Source of the DNA: Salinibacterium sp. SWN248
GTDB taxonomy: Bacteria > Actinomycetota > Actinomycetes > Actinomycetales > Microbacteriaceae
DNA length: 64,000 bases
Direction of reading: 5' to 3'
NCBI RefSeq assembly: GCF_015864575.1
Contig: NZ_JADYWW010000001.1
Location: forward strand, 1,263,719 to 1,327,718
Below the pieces are notes generated by a model. That model ran no database searches. It was not told where the DNA came from and saw nothing but the letters and a program-made list of their open reading frames with translations. The translations under genes and the position numbers were made by a program. Of the stretch, positions 34,048 through 41,987 are shown one piece after another; positions within the stretch are counted from its first letter, which is position 1; each line of letters begins with the position of its first letter.

Positions 34048-36387
34048 CTAGCTAACTTCCTCGGCTTGGTTCAGAACTCCGCGAAGGTTTTCGAAGTATC
34101 CGGCAACTGTCTCGCGTTCCGCCTTGATCTTCGCGAGGCGGTCTTCGGCCTCGCTGACGAGATCGTGGGAGCGCTTCTCGGCGTCGTCGAGCATCGCCTT
34201 GGCGCGCTGTTCGGCATCCGCGACTTCGTCGGTAGCCCGACCAGAGGCGTCGGCGAGCAACGTTTTGGCTTCGGCTTGCGAGCTCTTGGTGAGCTCCTCT
34301 GCTTCGTTACGTTTAGCGTTAGCCTCACGCACAGCTTCGGCCAGTTGGGCTTGGGCTTCCTCGAGGTAGTTCTGCGTTTGAGCTGTTGCCTCTTTGTGCT
34401 GCGCCAGGAATTCTTTTTCGGCGTCATCGCGGCGTGCCGCAATTTCCTGCTCAAGTGAGATTCGGGCTGCTTCGGCCTCGCGCTCGATCGTGGTGCGGGT
34501 CTCCTCAAGCTGATGCTTGATGGTGGCCCGTGTCGACTCAACCTCGTTGGCTAGTTCTGCGCGCTGGCGTGCGATGTCGCGCTCAAGGTCGGTGGTCTGC
34601 TTCTCGACATCGTGAGCGAGCGTGGACCGTGTCTCTGACGCGTAGCTTTCGAGTTCGGTGCGCTTGCTGTCGATTTCAGCATCCAGCTCTGCGTGGCGGC
34701 GTGCCATTTCTTCTTCGAGGCCCGCCGTTGCCGAGGCGATTTCTGCTTCGAGCTCGTTGCGACGGGTGCTCGTCTCGGCGTCGAACTCGGCACGAGCGGT
34801 GGTGCTCTCCTGTTCGAAGGCGGCGCGAGCACTCGTGATTTCGGCTTCGAGACCGGCCTGCGTGGTCTCCACATCGCTTTCCAAAGCCGCCCGTGTTGTC
34901 GAGACTTCCTTGGCCAGTGCCTTCTTGGTGGAAGTAACTTCCTTGTCGAGCGCCTTCTTCTGAGCGGCGACATCGGCGGCAAGCTCTTTTCGGGTGGTCT
35001 TGACGTGAGCATCAAGCTCAGCCCGCGTCGTGGTGACCTCGTCGTCGAGGGCAGCCTTTGCGGTGGCAACCTCTGTTTCGAGTTCGGAGCGAGTGGTCGT
35101 AACCTCTTGTTCAAGTGAGGCTTGGGTCACCTTCACTTCTTGCTCGAGTGCCGTCTTGGTGCTGGAAACTTCCTGTTCGAGCGCTGCCTTGGTGCTCGTT
35201 ACCTCATGTTCAAGAGCAGCCTTCGTGGTGGACACCTCGTCTTCGAGTCCCGCACGGGTTGTGGTGACGTCGCTCTCGAGTTGCTGACGGGCTTCGCGCT
35301 CTTCGTGCTCCCACAGCTCGCGGGCCTCAGAGAGTTCGGCTTCGAGGGATGACTGCGTCGCGAGAACGGTCTTTTCAAGTTCAGTGAGCGTGTTCGCTGC
35401 TTCGGTCGCGGCGGCAGTGCGCGTGGCTTCTGCTTCCGCTTCGAGTGCAGCGTAGGCGGCATCGAGCTCAGCCTGATGCTTGGCCTTGGCCGCTTTTGTT
35501 TCGTTGGCGAGCTTGGTATGGGCCGCTTTTGTTTCGTTGGCGAGCTTGGTGTGAGCTGCCTTTGTTTCATTGGTGAGCGTTTCGCGCGCTGTGGCTGTTT
35601 CAGCCTCGAGCTCGGCGCGTGCCGTCTCGATCTCGCGAGCAAGATCAGTGCGTGCTTGTTCGATGTCGCGGTGGAGGTCTTCTCGCTGCTTGGTGTTTTC
35701 AGCCTCAAAGGTTGCACGGCCGAGCTCAGCGTCGCGAGCCAAGGACTCTGCGGCTTCGCGGGCTTCAGCCACTTCGCTTGCGGTGCTGGCACGCAGCTCC
35801 GTCATGGCGCGTTCGGTTTCGGCACGCAGCGCTGCAGATTCTCGCTTGGCTGAGGTGCGAGCATCCGCGGCCTCTGTCGCTACAGCACCGCGAATAGTGG
35901 CGGCTTCGCGCGCAGCGTCGGTAACGAGCTGAGAGGCTTCGTCTTTCGCCCGACTGATGAGAGCGTCAGCTTCGGCACGAGAGGATTTGGCGAGGGCGGC
36001 AGCTTCACTCTTCGCATCGTTGAGGATGCGTTCGGATTCAGTCGCCGTGTCGGCACGCAGCGTAGCGGTTTCTGACTGCACGGCCTTGCGCATTTTTTCG
36101 GCGTCGATGTCAGCTTGGCTGATCAGCTGAGTGGAGTGCTCTTCAGCAACGCGCAGCATGCTTTCGAGCTTGGAGCCGAGTCCGCTGTAGGTGGGGCTTC
36201 CCGATTCGTCGAGCTCAGCCTGAAGATCCTCGTTGACGGCCAGGAGTCGCTTTACCTCTTTAGTGGAGGAAGTGCGATCTGCTTTGGCGGCTACAAGCTC
36301 ACGACGAAGCTCGCCGATCAGTTTGTCGACGTCGTCCCTCTTGTAACCGCGCATCTCTGTGCCGAAATCGGTATCGTTCGCGGCCAA
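34048..36387 (-). CDS. Large hendecad-repeat coiled-coil protein with DivIVA-like N-terminus
   Basis: A 779-residue, very hydrophilic coiled-coil protein. The N-terminus MRGYKRDDVDKLIGELRREL resembles the DivIVA membrane-targeting segment. From about residue 116 to the end the sequence runs in 11-residue units almost without a break: for example EDEVSTTKAAL, EHEVTSTKAAL, EQEVSSTKTAL, each ending in Leu after Lys/Arg. Around 60 units are visible, and DNA shows the matching 33-base periodicity. Hendecads give a slightly right-handed or straight coiled coil and differ from heptads. Large Asp/Glu/Ala-rich actinobacterial coiled-coil proteins such as Scy organise polar growth; a similar role is inference. 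The start is TTG with AGGAG upstream. Confidence 0.85.
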   Translation of the reverse strand: MAANDTDFGTEMRGYKRDDVDKLIGELRRELVAAKADRTSSTKEVKRLLAVNEDLQAELDESGSPTYSGLGSKLESMLRVAEEHSTQLISQADIDAEKMRKAVQSETATLRADTATESERILNDAKSEAAALAKSSRAEADALISRAKDEASQLVTDAAREAATIRGAVATEAADARTSAKRESAALRAETERAMTELRASTASEVAEAREAAESLARDAELGRATFEAENTKQREDLHRDIEQARTDLAREIETARAELEAETATARETLTNETKAAHTKLANETKAAHTKLANETKAAKAKHQAELDAAYAALEAEAEATRTAAATEAANTLTELEKTVLATQSSLEAELSEARELWEHEEREARQQLESDVTTTRAGLEDEVSTTKAALEHEVTSTKAALEQEVSSTKTALEQEVKVTQASLEQEVTTTRSELETEVATAKAALDDEVTTTRAELDAHVKTTRKELAADVAAQKKALDKEVTSTKKALAKEVSTTRAALESDVETTQAGLEAEITSARAAFEQESTTARAEFDAETSTRRNELEAEIASATAGLEEEMARRHAELDAEIDSKRTELESYASETRSTLAHDVEKQTTDLERDIARQRAELANEVESTRATIKHQLEETRTTIEREAEAARISLEQEIAARRDDAEKEFLAQHKEATAQTQNYLEEAQAQLAEAVREANAKRNEAEELTKSSQAEAKTLLADASGRATDEVADAEQRAKAMLDDAEKRSHDLVSEAEDRLAKIKAERETVAGYFENLRGVLNQAEEVS

Positions 36388-36669
36388 GATTTCTCCTCGA
36401 TGTCAGCGGAATGAACCCTCTGAGTTTAGTGGGGTGAGGGGGCCTCCTGTCATTCTGGTCTCATCCCCAATCTGGGGCGTTCACTGATCTCGCAGAAACT
36501 TCCCAGAAGAGTAACTAGTTCGCACGAAGACGATCGGCTATTCTTGAACGTCTTTGTTGTTGCCTACCCGCGTGGATGGGGCCCTTACCTCCAGTCCGAC
36601 CGAGGTTCAGCCAGTGTGGCTAGGGCCCTCGCACGGCGAGTAATCCTGGGCAACACGAAAGGAGAGATA

Positions 36670-38418
36670 GTGAGATTCGTTCTCGCCATAGTTAGCTTCA
36701 TGCTCGCAGCCGGACTCATCGGCTACGGCATTGCACAGCAGACCATTCTTGCGACCCCAGATCAAATCTCGGTTTCCGCAGAAACCAGCGGCGCCGCGCC
36801 TCTCACCGTGGTCAGTGGTGAAGCATTCAATGAGTACTCGGGCAACCAGACGATCCGCATCGAAGGCGATCGTCGCATCGTCGCTGCCTACGGTCGCACC
36901 ACCGACGTGCTCGCGTGGGTAGGTGAGGCCAGCTACAACATGGTCACTCTCGACGCCGAAACGGGAGACCTCGCCACTGAGAGCATCAGCGGCACAGAAC
37001 AAGAGGTTCCCGACCCCTACACCTCTGACCTATGGCTCGAGAGCTACGAGGCTGAGGACGAGCTCGCTCTCACCGTGAAGATTCCGAGCGATGTGTCATT
37101 CATCGTGGCCGCTGATGGCATCGAGCCCGCACCAAACGCGGTATCGATCTCGTGGCCGCTCGACAACACCACACCCTGGGCTGGTCCGCTCATCCTCGGT
37201 GGTGCTGCCGTGTTGCTGCTCGGCCTGATCTTCTTGATGTGGGCTGTGCACCACATGCGTCGTGCTGGCGGCCCTCGTCGCAAGCCGCAAAAGATGCCTA
37301 AGGTTCCCAAAAAGGCTCGCTACAAGCCTTCTAAGCGTGGTTCCAAGACGAGCGAAAGCACCACTTTGCGCACGAGCGTTCGCTTCGCAGTGCCGACCGT
37401 TCTGGTGAGCGTTCTCGTGTTGAGCGGATGCACGACCTCGAGCACGCCGAACTCCGCAGCCGATGAGAGCGTCCCGAGTCCTACTGCGACCTCCACCTCT
37501 GCGGCAGGAACCGCGGCAACTCCCGCGGTATCCGTGCGTCAGATTGAGAAGATCGTTGCGCAGATCAGCGCGGTCTCCCAAGAGGCCGATGAAGAGCGCG
37601 ACACGGATCTCATCGAGACACGCTTCGCGGAAGCTGCGCTGGAATATCGTCTTGCGAACTACAAGATGCGCAAAGCAGACGATTCGATTGCGCTCCCGGT
37701 CGCGATTCCGGATGGCCCCGTGCAGCTGACGTTGCCGCAACAGACTGAGTCCTGGCCGCGCACGGTCTTCACGATCATCCTCGATGAGACTGATTCAACG
37801 GTCGCTCCGATTGCATTGTTCTTGGAGCAGGAAACCCCTCGCGACAATTACAAGGTCAGCTACGCCATGAACCTTGAACCCTCCGTGGTGTTCCCGGATG
37901 TCGCGGCAGCCAGCGTGGGTACCTCGCGCCTGCCCGCCGATAGCGGTCTTTTGCGTTCTTCACCCACCGAGGTTGCTCTCAACTATGCAGAGATTCTTGA
38001 GCAGGATGTCGAAAGCGACTCCTACCTCGACTTCGAAGCTGAGGGCGACAGCCTTCGTGTGAGCGTCGGTCTTGCCGTGAAGAAAAAGGAGAAGGCCGCC
38101 CTTTCCAGCACGGCCACTCTGACCTATGGTCACGAGCTTGGTTCGGCGGATCCGATCGCGATGGCGACGATCGATGCGGGCGCAATTGTTGCCGTGCATC
38201 TTTATGAGACCAAGGTCGCAGCGCCCAAGGAAGAAGGGTCTGCTGTGACCTTTAGCGGTCAGACGAAGGCTCTCTCCGGCATCTCGATTACCGAAGAGGG
38301 AATCAAATCTACCTACGGGGATCAGTTACTCTTTTATGTCCCAGCAGCGGGCAGCGATGAGAAGATCATCCTGCTTGGCTACACCCAAGGACTTGTTGCA
38401 GCATCGGAGTTGAAATGA
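36670..38418 (+). CDS. Membrane protein of unknown function with three hydrophobic segments
   Basis: A 582-residue protein I do not recognise by family. Visible layout: an N-terminal membrane helix (about residues 3-21), an extracytoplasmic domain (about 22-165), a second helix (AGPLILGGAAVLLLGLIFLM, about 168-187), a strongly basic cytoplasmic stretch rich in Arg/Lys (about 193-235), a third hydrophobic segment ending VLVLSGC (about 239-254), and then a 330-residue domain that starts in a Ser/Thr-rich linker and is presumably outside the cell. The LSGC looks like a lipobox but is internal. GTG at 36670 follows AAAGGAGAGA. Its stop overlaps the next gene by four bases (ATGA), so the two are translationally coupled. 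Confidence 0.75.
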   Translation: MRFVLAIVSFMLAAGLIGYGIAQQTILATPDQISVSAETSGAAPLTVVSGEAFNEYSGNQTIRIEGDRRIVAAYGRTTDVLAWVGEASYNMVTLDAETGDLATESISGTEQEVPDPYTSDLWLESYEAEDELALTVKIPSDVSFIVAADGIEPAPNAVSISWPLDNTTPWAGPLILGGAAVLLLGLIFLMWAVHHMRRAGGPRRKPQKMPKVPKKARYKPSKRGSKTSESTTLRTSVRFAVPTVLVSVLVLSGCTTSSTPNSAADESVPSPTATSTSAAGTAATPAVSVRQIEKIVAQISAVSQEADEERDTDLIETRFAEAALEYRLANYKMRKADDSIALPVAIPDGPVQLTLPQQTESWPRTVFTIILDETDSTVAPIALFLEQETPRDNYKVSYAMNLEPSVVFPDVAAASVGTSRLPADSGLLRSSPTEVALNYAEILEQDVESDSYLDFEAEGDSLRVSVGLAVKKKEKAALSSTATLTYGHELGSADPIAMATIDAGAIVAVHLYETKVAAPKEEGSAVTFSGQTKALSGISITEEGIKSTYGDQLLFYVPAAGSDEKIILLGYTQGLVAASELK

Positions 38419-39359
38419 CTAACGCCCCCCTGAATGCCGCTAGCCTTCGCGGCGCAGTGGATCTCTCATCCCTCGTTCGCCAGCACAACACGCCCGCCCC
38501 CGCGGCCGGCGAGGGTGCCGGCGCCACGACGGCGGGAGAAGCGCCACAGCCCAGTGGTTTTGCCACCAGCGCGAACGACGCTTCGTTCACGCAAGTCCTT
38601 GAGCTGTCAAACACGGTTCCCGTGATCGTCGAGTTCTATGGGCAGGGCATCGAGCCAGCTCTTGAGCCCGCAATCGCGCAGTACAAGGGCCGTTTCGCGC
38701 TAGTTGTGGTGGATGCCACGAGCAACCCGCAACTGGTGCAGGCCTTCCAAGTGCAAGAGGTTCCCACGGTAGCCGCGGTTATCGGGGGGCGTCCTGTGCA
38801 ACTCTTCAGCGGCATCATGCCCGAGAACGACCTCAAAGAGGTGCTCGAGCAGGTGTTGCAGTTGGCAGCAGAGAACAAGGTGACCGGCACGTTGCCGGCC
38901 CCCGAGGAGTCTGGCGCAGCTGAAGAGGAACCAGTGGAAGAGCCGCTGCCGCCGCTTCATCAGGAAGCGTTTGATGCCATTTCGGCTGGCGACTATCCCG
39001 CAGCGATTGCCGCGTACCAGTCAGCCATTACTCAGAACCCGCGCGATCAGCAAGCAGTCGCTGGGCTTGCTCAGGTGTCATTGTTGTTGCGCCTTGACGG
39101 GCACACGGTTGACTCTGTGCGCAGCGCAGCAGCCCAAGATCCCCTCAATGTTGACGCTCAGTTGGCGGTTGCCGACCTCGATGTCTCTGGCGGCCACCTC
39201 GGTGATGCCTTCGATCGTTTGCTCGAACTCTTTCCTTCGGCTGACGCCGACGGCAAGAGCGCTATCCGCACTCGAATGCTCGACTACTTCGAAATTGCGG
39301 GCGCTGAAGATCCTCGTGTGGCCGATGCGCGTCGCCGTTTGACACTGCTGCTCTACTAG
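38415..39359 (+). CDS. Thioredoxin-fold plus TPR protein (YbbN-like)
   Basis: A 314-residue protein with a YbbN/CnoX-like plan: Ala/Pro-rich N-terminus, a thioredoxin-like domain at about residues 55-155 (TVPVIVEFYGQGIEPALEPA, VVVDATSNPQLVQAFQVQEV, PTVAAVIGGRPV) and TPR-like helices (about 185-314: AAIAAYQSAITQNPRDQQAV, LNVDAQLAVADLDVSGGHLG). The usual CxxC is replaced by GQGIEP, so it cannot do thiol-disulfide chemistry. Some YbbN-type co-chaperones also lack it. A holdase or scaffold role is likely. The ATG overlaps the upstream membrane protein stop, suggesting the two work together. Confidence 0.82.
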   Translation: MTNAPLNAASLRGAVDLSSLVRQHNTPAPAAGEGAGATTAGEAPQPSGFATSANDASFTQVLELSNTVPVIVEFYGQGIEPALEPAIAQYKGRFALVVVDATSNPQLVQAFQVQEVPTVAAVIGGRPVQLFSGIMPENDLKEVLEQVLQLAAENKVTGTLPAPEESGAAEEEPVEEPLPPLHQEAFDAISAGDYPAAIAAYQSAITQNPRDQQAVAGLAQVSLLLRLDGHTVDSVRSAAAQDPLNVDAQLAVADLDVSGGHLGDAFDRLLELFPSADADGKSAIRTRMLDYFEIAGAEDPRVADARRRLTLLLY

Positions 39360-39406
39360 GGCGGGTGGCGTTCAGTCGGGGCGCCTAGTTGCTGCGCGAA
39401 ACACGC

Positions 39407-39476
39407 TAATCGCGCACGCGGCGCGACAATCGCACGCGGCGCGTCAATTCCGCACGCTGTGTGTTAGCCGCGTGCG
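39407..39476. repeat. Three imperfect direct repeats with palindrome
   Basis: Between convergent genes, a unit beginning AATCGC and containing ACGCGGCGCG occurs at 39408-39427 and 39428-39445, with a degenerate third copy beginning at about 39446 (AATTCCGCACGC). CGCACGCGGC (39431-39440) is the exact reverse complement of GCCGCGTGCG (39467-39476), and the latter overlaps the end of the ybaK-like gene. This could form a bidirectional terminator. The short direct copies are not explained by that. Confidence 0.55.
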
Positions 39477-39940
39477 ATGGGAGCGGTAATTGCCGCAGCA
39501 GCGCGGATGAGGTCACTCGGCGCGAGTTCAATGTCACAACCGCGCGTACCGCCGCTGACAAAAACGGTGTCGAAGAGTTCAACGGTTTCGTCAATCACCG
39601 TGCGGTGCGTTATTCGCTGGCCAAGCGGACTGATTCCTCCGAGTACGTAACCAGTGCGGCGTTGCGCGACCGTGGGATCAGCCATGCTGGCCTTCTTTCC
39701 GCCCACAACGGTGGCGAGTGCTTTGAGGTCCAATTTTCCGGAGACAGGCACTACAGCTACGACCATCTCGTCATCCACCATCGTCATCAATGTCTTGAAC
39801 ACTTGCTCGGGGTCAACGCCGAGTACCGTGGCCGCTTCTACACCGTATTCAGTCGTGCCCGCATCGTGCGCATAGGGGTGCGAGGTGAAGGAGATGCCGA
39901 GCGCGTCGAGCGCCACGGTTGCCGGAGTACCGAGCGCCAT
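39464..39940 (-). CDS. ybaK: Cys-tRNA(Pro)/Cys-tRNA(Cys) deacylase YbaK-like
   Basis: A 158-residue YbaK/EbsC-type editing protein that hydrolyses misacylated Cys-tRNA(Pro). Family blocks are TPATVALDALGISFTSHPYA, YGVEAATVLGVDPEQVFKTL, VVPVSGKLDLKALATVVGGK, GYVLGGISPLG and FVSGGTRGCDIELAPSDLI. The conserved Lys needed for catalysis is the K in VFKTL. The ATG at 39940 was chosen over an in-frame start 81 bases earlier. The chosen start has AGGAG at a good distance and the normal family N-terminus. The convergent TPR gene lies 105 bases beyond its stop. Confidence 0.92.
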   Translation of the reverse strand: MALGTPATVALDALGISFTSHPYAHDAGTTEYGVEAATVLGVDPEQVFKTLMTMVDDEMVVAVVPVSGKLDLKALATVVGGKKASMADPTVAQRRTGYVLGGISPLGQRITHRTVIDETVELFDTVFVSGGTRGCDIELAPSDLIRAAAAITAPIARG

Positions 39941-40056
39941 TAGCGGGCTCCTGCGTTCAGGCGAGTAGAAGCGGGGTCGAAGCGAGAGTGCATGCAATCT
40001 AGAGTAATGACACACAGACATCCGGATGGATTCTGTGGGGGAGTAGCGGAGTTACG

Positions 40057-41235
40057 GTGACGATCTATCTTGACTATGCGGCGACAACGCCCATGCGCCC
40101 GGCTGTGGTTCAGGCGTTTGCGCACGCATTGCCGGTCGTCGGTAACCCTTCGTCAATTCACTCCCAGGGGCAAGCGGCCAAACGCATGCTCGAAGAGGCG
40201 CGCGAGGCCGTGGCCGCGAGTGTGAGCGCAGACTCGGTTGAAATCACCTTTACTTCTGGCGGAACAGAAGCAATTAACCTTGGCATCAAGGGGCTGTACT
40301 GGGCCCGTAATTCTGGTGGCGTCCAACGCCGCCGAATCTTGGTTGCCCAGGCCGAACATCACGCCACTATCGATGCTGTGGAGTGGATGAGCGCTCACGA
40401 GGGCGCAGTACTCGACTGGATTCCCGTCGACGCTGTCGGTCGCATCGACGTGGGCTATGTGCGCGAGGCGCTCGCCGACGACGTTGCTCTTGTCTCGATG
40501 CTCTGGGCCAACAACGAAGTCGGTACCCTCCAGCCGGTTGCCGAAATTGCAGCGCTTGCCAAGGCCCATGGGGTTCCCGTGCACGTCGACGCGGTATCCG
40601 CGCTCGGTTACGTTCCGATCGACTTTCATGCTGCTGGTGTTGCTGCGCTCAGCGTTTCGGCACACAAGATCGGGGGACCGGTCGGCGTCGGCGCGCTCGT
40701 GATCGCTCGTTCGGCATCCGTGACTCCGCTCATTCATGGCGGAAGTCAGCAGCGCGCACGCTCCGGCACGATGGATGCTCCGGGGGCGGTTGCTTTTGCG
40801 GCAGCAGCGCGGGAGGCCACAGCCGATCTGGCAGAGCAGGCAACTCGGCTCACGGCGCTGCGCGATTCTCTTATCGCCGGAGTTTGCTCAGCAGTGCCCG
40901 AGGCTGTGCTGCGGGGCGATCCGCACGATCGGCTCCCTGGCAATGCGCACTTCACGTTCCCGGGTTGCGAGGGGGACTCTCTCTTGTTCCTATTGGATGT
41001 CGCAGGTTTCAGCGTTTCGACGGGTTCCGCTTGTCAGGCAGGGGTGCCAGAAGCGAGTCATGTTTTGCTCGCGATGGGTCTCGACGAGCCCACTGCTCGC
41101 GGTGCTTTGAGGATCTCGCTCGGAGAGTCCACGACGGCTGACGAGGTTGCTCAGTTCGTTGCGGCTTTGCCGCACGCGGTGGAGCGGGCGCGAGGTGCCG
41201 GCTATTCGGACCGCCTGACTGTGCTCGGTCGTTAG
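40057..41235 (+). CDS. Cysteine desulfurase (NifS/IscS family)
   Basis: A 392-residue PLP-dependent cysteine desulfurase that moves sulfur from cysteine to acceptor proteins. It begins TIYLDYAATTPMRPAVVQAF. The aldehyde-binding Lys is in LSVSAHKIGGPVGVGALVIA and the mobile active-site Cys in VSTGSACQAGVPEASHVLLA. VHVDAVSALGYVPIDFHAAG is the cofactor region. The position upstream of mnmA (41988), separated by an ArsR gene and a small membrane protein, is typical of actinobacteria, where this desulfurase supplies sulfur for tRNA 2-thiouridine. GTG at 40057 is the start. Confidence 0.94.
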   Translation: MTIYLDYAATTPMRPAVVQAFAHALPVVGNPSSIHSQGQAAKRMLEEAREAVAASVSADSVEITFTSGGTEAINLGIKGLYWARNSGGVQRRRILVAQAEHHATIDAVEWMSAHEGAVLDWIPVDAVGRIDVGYVREALADDVALVSMLWANNEVGTLQPVAEIAALAKAHGVPVHVDAVSALGYVPIDFHAAGVAALSVSAHKIGGPVGVGALVIARSASVTPLIHGGSQQRARSGTMDAPGAVAFAAAAREATADLAEQATRLTALRDSLIAGVCSAVPEAVLRGDPHDRLPGNAHFTFPGCEGDSLLFLLDVAGFSVSTGSACQAGVPEASHVLLAMGLDEPTARGALRISLGESTTADEVAQFVAALPHAVERARGAGYSDRLTVLGR

Positions 41236-41274
41236 GGCAACTTTCTGCTCGTGCGGTGCCGCGCACCGTCAGTC

Positions 41275-41313
41275 TTGACCTCGCCATCATCTATGTGTAA
41301 GTTTTTTATTACA
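41275..41313 (+). promoter_or_regulatory. Promoter and operator of the ArsR gene
   Basis: TTGACC (41275-41280) and TAAGTT (41298-41303), 17 bases apart, form a plausible promoter just upstream of the ArsR-type gene. An inverted repeat TGTAA (41296-41300) with TTACA (41309-41313) overlaps the -10. Such placement fits autorepression by the ArsR protein. Operator identity is inference. Confidence 0.5.
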
Positions 41314-41328
41314 GGTGAAAGGATTCTT

Positions 41329-41697
41329 GTGAATTCTGAAGAGCTCGGAGCGTGGTTGGCCGCGGTGGCTAATCCGCAACGCATGCGCATTCTGGCCGAG
41401 CTGTCGAGCGGCCAGAAGCACGTGAGCGAGCTCGCTCGTCGCGTCGGAATGTCCCGCCCCTTGCTTTACATGCACCTCGCCAAGCTTGAGGAAGCGGGTT
41501 TTGTCGCCGGCCATCACGAGCTGAGCGACGACGGCAAAGCGCTGAAGCTCTTCGAAGTGGTTCCCTTTCGCGTCACCGTTACGCCGGCTCTGCTCGCGAG
41601 GGCAGTGGCGAAAACTGCGGCGACGAGTGCGGCACCTGACATCGCCGTCGACGATGCAACTCCATCCGACAACAGCAATTCTCACGAAGGAACATAA
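41329..41697 (+). CDS. ArsR family winged-helix regulator
   Basis: A 122-residue ArsR-type winged-helix protein: ELGAWLAAVANPQRMRILAE, LSSGQKHVSELARRVGMSRP, LLYMHLAKLEEAGFVAGHHE, LSDDGKALKLFEVVPFRVTV. No Cys pair like that of metal-sensing ArsR proteins is present. A 40-residue Ala/Thr/Asp-rich tail follows. The GTG at 41329 has GAAAGG six bases ahead and gives the family N-terminus. Its stop TAA overlaps the ATG of the next gene, so it is cotranscribed with a small membrane protein. ArsR-like regulators paired with small membrane proteins occur widely in actinobacteria, with unknown purpose. Confidence 0.86.
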   Translation: MNSEELGAWLAAVANPQRMRILAELSSGQKHVSELARRVGMSRPLLYMHLAKLEEAGFVAGHHELSDDGKALKLFEVVPFRVTVTPALLARAVAKTAATSAAPDIAVDDATPSDNSNSHEGT

Positions 41698-41951
41698 TGG
41701 AAATCTTCTATAGCCTCTGGTTTTGGATCGCAATCATTGCCGTCACGGGAATCATCGCGGGCGTGATCACCAACGCGGTCAACAAGAGGGCCGAAACGGC
41801 CAAATACGTCGCAGATGCGCACGCGGGCGGCGATTATCGGGCGCTCGCCGAGCAGACGCTCGAAGCCAATCAGGTGCTCATTCAGCGCCTGGATGCCGTT
41901 GAACAGCGCCTCGCTGGCGTCGAAAAGACACTCACCGACATCCCGCAGTAA
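41697..41951 (+). CDS. Small membrane protein with coiled coil
   Basis: An 84-residue protein: one N-terminal transmembrane helix (FYSLWFWIAIIAVTGIIAGV, about residues 4-23) followed by a charged, coiled-coil-like tail that repeats a heptad (LIQRLDAVEQRLAGVEKTL, about 61-79). No Cys, no enzymatic motif. Its start overlaps the ArsR gene stop by one base (TAATG), so it is coupled to that regulator. It may be the target or the sensor partner of the ArsR protein. mnmA starts 36 bases further. Confidence 0.82.
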   Translation: MEIFYSLWFWIAIIAVTGIIAGVITNAVNKRAETAKYVADAHAGGDYRALAEQTLEANQVLIQRLDAVEQRLAGVEKTLTDIPQ

Positions 41952-41987
41952 GAACTTGCCCAGCAACTCGTCTCGTACACTTGATGT

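Noticed and set aside
34500-35300. 33-base periodicity considered as a CRISPR or minisatellite array
   Set aside because: The period is exactly eleven codons of a single open frame. Units diverge at the DNA level but keep the coiled-coil pattern, and there are no spacers.
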